Shown here one piece after another: positions 59,166 to 64,000 of a stretch of 64,000 nucleotides of DNA. Under the pieces are notes generated by a model that had not been told where the DNA came from, made no database searches, and saw only the letters and a program-made list of their open reading frames with translations. This DNA is from Argentina anserina (lineage: Eukaryota; Streptophyta; Magnoliopsida; Rosales; Rosaceae): positions 3,844,001-3,908,000 of the forward strand of contig NC_065877.1 of the NCBI RefSeq assembly GCF_933775445.1, given 5' to 3'. Position numbers and translations under genes: made by a program. The stretch's first letter is position 1. The number at the start of each line of letters is the position of its first letter.

Positions 59166-61965
59166 GGCCGGTATTAGGTGATTTCATATATAGAAACGGA
59201 TTTCCGCATATTTGTAATAGGTACTCAATTATGGTATACTAGTGGTGTTTTCGATTTATCAAAAATTCCGACGGTCAAATGAAGTCCGAATTAGATGAAA
59301 TTTTTACATGGTCACTAAATATATAAACCAAACACATCGGCTGGTGTCGATATATCCCGACAAGTTTCTTTCATATTGTCGCTTCATAATGCGATAGTTT
59401 TAATATAAACCTAATATAAAAGTTATAATACATTAGTAGACACTTCGGCGATCAATAACTCTAGTTCAAAATATGGTCGATTGACACCAGTAGATGTGAT
59501 CGGTATATATATTTAGGGAACCCGTAAAAATTTCGTCCGTTTTGGACATGATTTGACCGTTCGTACCATCGGTCAACTAAAAAAGGAGGCATTTTGACAT
59601 ATTTAAACCTCATTTACCGGGGTTTTGCCAAATAAATTTCTTCAGTTCGACCGCGCACGATAGGTAACAAAAATTAGGTGATTTCATATATGCAAACGGC
59701 TTTCGGCATTCGCATACTTGTAATAGGTCCTCCATTATGGCATATTAGTGGTGTTTTCGATTTACCAAAAATTCTGACGGTTAAACGAAGTCCGAATTAG
59801 ATGAAATTTTTACAGGGTCACTAAATATATATACCAATCACATCGGCTAGTGTCGATCGATTCCGATAAGTTTCCTTCATATAGTCACTTCATAATGTGA
59901 TCGTTTTATTATAAAACCTAATATAAAGGTTATAATACATTAGTAGACACTTCGGCGATCGACAACTCCAATTCAAAATATGGTCGATCGACACCAGTAA
60001 ATGTGATCGGTATATATATTTAGGGAACCCGTAAAAACTTCGTCCGTTTTGGACATGGTTTGACCGTTCGTACCTACGGTCAACTAAAAAATAGGCGTTT
60101 TGACATATTTAAACCTCATTGACCGGAGTTTTGCCAAATATATGTATTCAGTTCGACCGCGCACGATAGGTAACAAAAATTAGGTGATTTCATATATGCA
60201 AACGGCTTTCAGCATTCGCATATTTGTAATAAGTCATCCCTTAGGGCATATTGGTGGTGTTTTCGATTTACCAAAAATTCCGACGGTCAAACGAAGTCCG
60301 AATTGGATGAAATTTTTACAGGGTCACTAAATATATACACCAATGACATCGGCTGGTGTCGATCGATCCCGACAAGTTTTTTTTCATATAGTCGCTTCAT
60401 AATGCGATAATTTTAATATAAACCTAATATAAAGGCTATAATACATTAGTAGACGCTTCGGCGATCAATAACTCTAGTTCAAAATATGGTCGATCGACAC
60501 CAGTAGATGTGATCGGTATATATATTTCGGGAACCCGTAAAAATATCGTCCGTTTTGGACATGATTTGACCGTTCGTACTAACGGTCAACTAAAAAAAGA
60601 GGCATTTTGACATATTTAAACCCCATTGACCGGGGTTTTGCCAAATAGATTTCTTCAGTTCGACTGCACACGATAGATAACAAAAATTAGGTGATTTCAT
60701 ATATGCAAACGGCTTTCGGCATTCGCATATTTGTAATAGGTCCTCCCTTATGGCATATTAGTGGTGTTTTCGATTTACTAAAAATTCCGACGGTCAAATG
60801 AAGTCCGAATTGGATGAAATTTTTACATGGTCACTAAATAAATATACCAAACACATCGGCTGGTGTCGATCTATCCCGACAATTTTCTTTCATATAGTCG
60901 CTTCATAATGCGATAGTTTTAATATAAACCTAATATAAAAGTTATAATACATTAGTAGACGCTTCGGCGATCAATAACTCTAGTTCAAAATATGGTCGAT
61001 CGACACCAGTAGATGTGATCGGTATATATATTTAGAGAACCCGTAAAAATTTCGTCCGTTTTGGACATGATTTAACCGTTCGTACCATCGGTCAACTAAA
61101 AAAAGAGGCATTTTGACATATTTAAACCTCATTTACCGGGGTTTTGCCAAATAAATTTCTTCAGTTCGACCGCGCACGATAGGTAACAAAAATTAGGTGA
61201 TTTCATATATGCAAACGGCTTTCGGCATTCGCATACTTGTAATAGGTCATCCCTTATGGCATATTAGTGGTGTTTTCGATTTACCAAAAATTCCGACGGT
61301 TAAACGAAGTCCTAATTGGATGAAATTTTTACAGGGTCACTAAATATATATACCAATCACATCGGCTAGTGTCGATCGATTCCGATAAGTTTTCTTCATA
61401 TAGTCACTTCATAATGTGATCGTTTTATTATAAACCTAATATAAAGGTTATAATACATTAGTAGACACTTCGGCGATCGACAACTCTAATTCAAAATATG
61501 GTCGATTTACCAGTAGATGTGATCGGTATATATATTTAGGGAACCCGTAAAAATTTCGTCCGTTTTGGATATTGTTTGACCGTCCGTACCTACGGTCAAT
61601 AAAGAAAAAAGCGTTTTGACATATTAAAATCCTCATTGACCGGGGCTTTGCCAAATGAGTTTTCTTGGGGTGACCGCATACAATCGGTGACAAAAATTAG
61701 GTGATTTCAGATATGCAAACGACTTTTGGTGTTCACATTTTGGTAATGGGTCTTTCCTTATGACATATTAGTGTTGTTTTCGGTTTACCGGAAATTCCGA
61801 CGGTTAAACGAGTTCCGAATTGGATGAAATTTTTACAGGGTCACTAAATATATATACCGATCATATCGACTGGTGTCGATCGATCCCGAGAAGTTTTCTT
61901 AATATAGTTGCTTCATAATGCAATAGTTTTATTCTAAACCTAATAAAATATGTATGTATAATATT
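59166..61965. repeat. Tandem array of about 506-bp units, 5.5 copies
   Basis: The landmark AGGTGATTTCATATATGCAA recurs at 59176, 59676, 60182, 60689, 61195 and 61699 (spacing 500-507). Other landmarks (TAATACATTAGTAGAC, GGTCGATCGACACCAGTAGA, CGTCCGTTTTGGACATG) keep the same period. Copies differ by point changes and short indels. There is no conserved open frame. The array is probably the interior of a non-autonomous DNA element: it is followed at 61970-62150 by GGGCCGGG/CGGGCTTTT-rich sequence that includes TTTCACACTTCTA, like subterminal regions of plant hAT elements. A left terminus was not found. Confidence 0.88.
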
Positions 61966-62935
61966 TTATTATTTGGCGGGCTTTTACGAGCCGGGCATTG
62001 CGGGCTTTTGGCGGCCCGGACCCTCGGGCTGGGCCGGGTTTCACACTTCTAATTTAAGCCCGGTCCTCTACCCACAGAAGCGGGCTTTCTCGTGGGCCGG
62101 GTAAAAGCCCATCGGGCTTGCGGGCCTCCGCGGGCTAAATAATGAGGCCTAAGTATACTGACACACCCGTTATCTCTCAACTCTACAAAAAAACTTAGTG
62201 CCTTACTTTTTGTTGAGGTGCAATGACTGCAATCTAGACTACTTTTCTAAGCATATACTGCCTGATTTCACATCATTTGGGCTCATTATCTTGCAGGATC
62301 AACAAACATGAAGTTAAGAATATCAGGTCCCCATTGATTATTATAAACAGTTTGGACATAGAAATTCAAGCAAGAATATTGGATCATGAGGAATTAAGGT
62401 TGTAAAGGCTCTTCAGTAATCAATGTTAAAGCATTTTGTAGATATCCTAAAGCTAGAGCGCTTGCATGGAATGCTAGATGAGGAGGATTGCTTACCATTT
62501 CCATTGGATAAGTGGATATTTTAACTAGAAAGTAGAGTATAGACAACATAGAAGCAACTCCTTTCATTTCAGTATCTTGTACTGGTCTTCATTGGTGAAA
62601 AAGGAAGTTTTAGAAATAAAATAAAGAACTCAACAATGTCATGCCAGTCTCTTCAGAAAGAATCTTGCTAGTAATCACAATTCACAAGCTTGATAACAGA
62701 AGATGATTCAGATAGTGAATGAACTTTTTGTGGAAGTAGTAATTATTTCATAAGGTAAAGTGCACACTGCACAGAACTGGTGCATGAGTCCTTACAAAAG
62801 TTCCAACAGAGAGCAAAAGGGATTTTTCAATACAAAGCAATCTCATAAGTGAGTTTCAAAAGTGAAACTGATTTGATATGATTATCCTACAAAGCAAATG
62901 CAAAATTCGATTTCATTTCACAAAAGATATGAAGC
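61966..62935. other. GC-rich TE-like end, then intergenic
   Basis: 61970-62150 is rich in CGGGCTTTT, GGGCCGGG and CGGGCC motifs in both orientations, in contrast to the A+T-rich surroundings, and is probably the subterminal part of a transposable element. 62150-62935 is the 3' side of the F-box/FBD gene with no feature seen. Confidence 0.4.
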
Positions 62936-64000
62936 TCACAACTTTGGAAGGATCCATTCAATTTCACAAGTCTTTGAACCCCTAGGGAGGCTTGAAAATG
63001 TCTGCCACAACTCCATTACGGATTCTTGACTGATGTTAGAAGTATGAATTGTCACCTTTTTTAAGACCTTCACATGCTTCAACAAGTATCCTGCAACTTC
63101 CACTTCATCGATCCTTCCTCGAAATTCTCGTATGTAAACAGTCTTTAGGCATGACAACAAACATATAGGAACAACCGCGGGAGCCGGGAGGGAACCATTC
63201 ATGTACCGAGTCATCTTCGTCATAATTGTCAGAATCATAATCTTCAGGATCGTCTGTATCACCATCAGTATCATCTACATCATCATCAGGATCGTCTGTA
63301 TGAACACAATGAGCATGGCAATTGATCTTCTAAGCACGGCAATTGATATTCTAAAAAGCATGTAATATAAACAAGTTAAACCACTTCAATGAGATAATTT
63401 TAAAAATTATATGCCAGTACCAATTAGTTTTCTTTTTAGCTTTAGTACTGTAAATTCAAGGCAAATATTGGCATATGCAAAATATCATGCACTTACATTC
63501 TCCAAAACAAGATATTCCAGATTGGGTGACGCATTTAGAAAAATTGGCAGTGATTGCCAAGAGCAGCATGTTTGAAGACAGAGCTCCAACTGAATCAGAT
63601 TATTGAAAGTAGGCATTGGATATCAATATGCAATCTCAGGATCCTTCAAGTGACAGATGAATGAAGATTAAAGTTACATATTTCCTCAGGATAATGTATA
63701 ATTTCTATGGAAAAAATGCATAGTCGAAAAATCATCAATATCACCAAGTGAACAAGTCAGAGCACACTTACCCCCACAATTGGAGCTAAAATTGACATAT
63801 ACTCGACATTCACAATTTCTGCAAAGAGGTTATGCATACGATCAGCAAGATATATTTTCTTTCCCGCATGCAGACCCTTGAATTTAAGCTCAACTGTGCT
63901 TAGCATTTTACATTCTTCAAGGAATAGCTTGCCAAAAGGTACTTGACATTGAACTTCTCAAGATTTGGAGCATTAGCATTAACAAAAATTTTGTACTCAT
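62936..64000 (-). CDS. F-box/FBD/LRR-type protein, 3' part (partial, right edge; may be decayed)
   Basis: Pieces on the - strand fit the LRR-FBD region of plant F-box/FBD proteins. Near 63780-64000 the text reads AGKKIYLADRMHNLFAEIVN; 63600-63500 reads LPIFLNASPNLEYLVLEN before donor GTAAGT; 63250-62936 carries the FBD domain (PICLLSCLKTVYIREFRGRI, then EVEVAGYLLKHVKVLKKVTI) and ends CEIEWILPKL. The last exon also opens with a long acidic Asp/Glu stretch (63300-63210) in another frame, and a one-base shift seems needed both near 63185 (HEWFPP to VPICLL) and near 63935. Either splice sites were misjudged or the gene is decaying. The F-box itself would lie beyond the right edge. Confidence 0.6.

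Noticed and set aside
59166..62150. CRISPR-like or telomeric repeat array
   Set aside because: Units are about 506 bp without spacers; eukaryotic nuclear sequence; better explained by a TE-borne tandem repeat.

Overview
The window is nuclear DNA of a flowering plant. Genes carry many short introns, about 60% A+T overall, plant-only families (NEAP, PPR, PB1-type MUSTANG, phytepsin with a PSI domain) and abundant small retroelements (TRIM, SINE, hAT, a solo LTR). An F-box/FBA protein resembling the S-locus F-box brothers (SFBB) of apple and pear, next to a T2/S-type ribonuclease, points to Rosaceae. A rose/strawberry-like genome is my inference; the species cannot be fixed from the sequence.

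Layout. 1-5 kb: an unidentified gene tail and a complete NEAP nuclear-envelope coiled-coil gene. 6.1-7.5 kb: an intact TRIM retroelement. 8-13 kb: two gene 5' ends that go nowhere (one is exon 1 of glutamate-1-semialdehyde aminomutase) and an intron-less PPR gene. 14.4-19.1 kb: a Cys-rich zinc-finger-like gene and a domesticated Mutator transposase with an N-terminal PB1 domain (MUSTANG-B type). 21-45 kb: an accessory block bounded by two class-V aminotransferase / L-cysteine desulfhydrase-like paralogues. It holds two copies of an F-box + cyclic-phosphodiesterase unit (one degenerate, one open but interrupted by a hAT element in an intron), an S-RNase-like T2 ribonuclease, a 3.27 kb solo LTR and a duplicated non-coding segment. 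45-49.3 kb: two degenerate F-box genes with an ARF GTPase pseudogene between them. 50-51 kb: a small conserved-looking membrane-protein gene. 52.6-55.6 kb: a phytepsin-type aspartic protease broken by a TRIM inserted inside an exon and by a 19-bp duplication. 56-58.3 kb: a G-patch + C2H2 (GPATCH8-like) gene. 59.2-62 kb: a tandem array of about 506-bp units. 62.9-64 kb: the 3' part of an F-box/FBD/LRR gene running off the right edge.

The most interesting point is at 27.4-33.1 kb. An SFBB-like F-box protein and a 2H-family cyclic phosphodiesterase appear to be spliced into one reading frame (predicted 638 residues through a 120-bp intron). A second, decayed unit nearby has the same order and has no start codon of its own on the phosphodiesterase half. 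A T2 ribonuclease lies 1.6 kb away; T2 RNases release 2',3'-cyclic nucleotides, the kind of substrate the phosphodiesterase family handles. The phosphodiesterase half has lost one of its two signature histidines, so it may act as a binding rather than a catalytic module. Exon joins were worked out by hand from splice sites and reading phase; no alignment or expression data were available.
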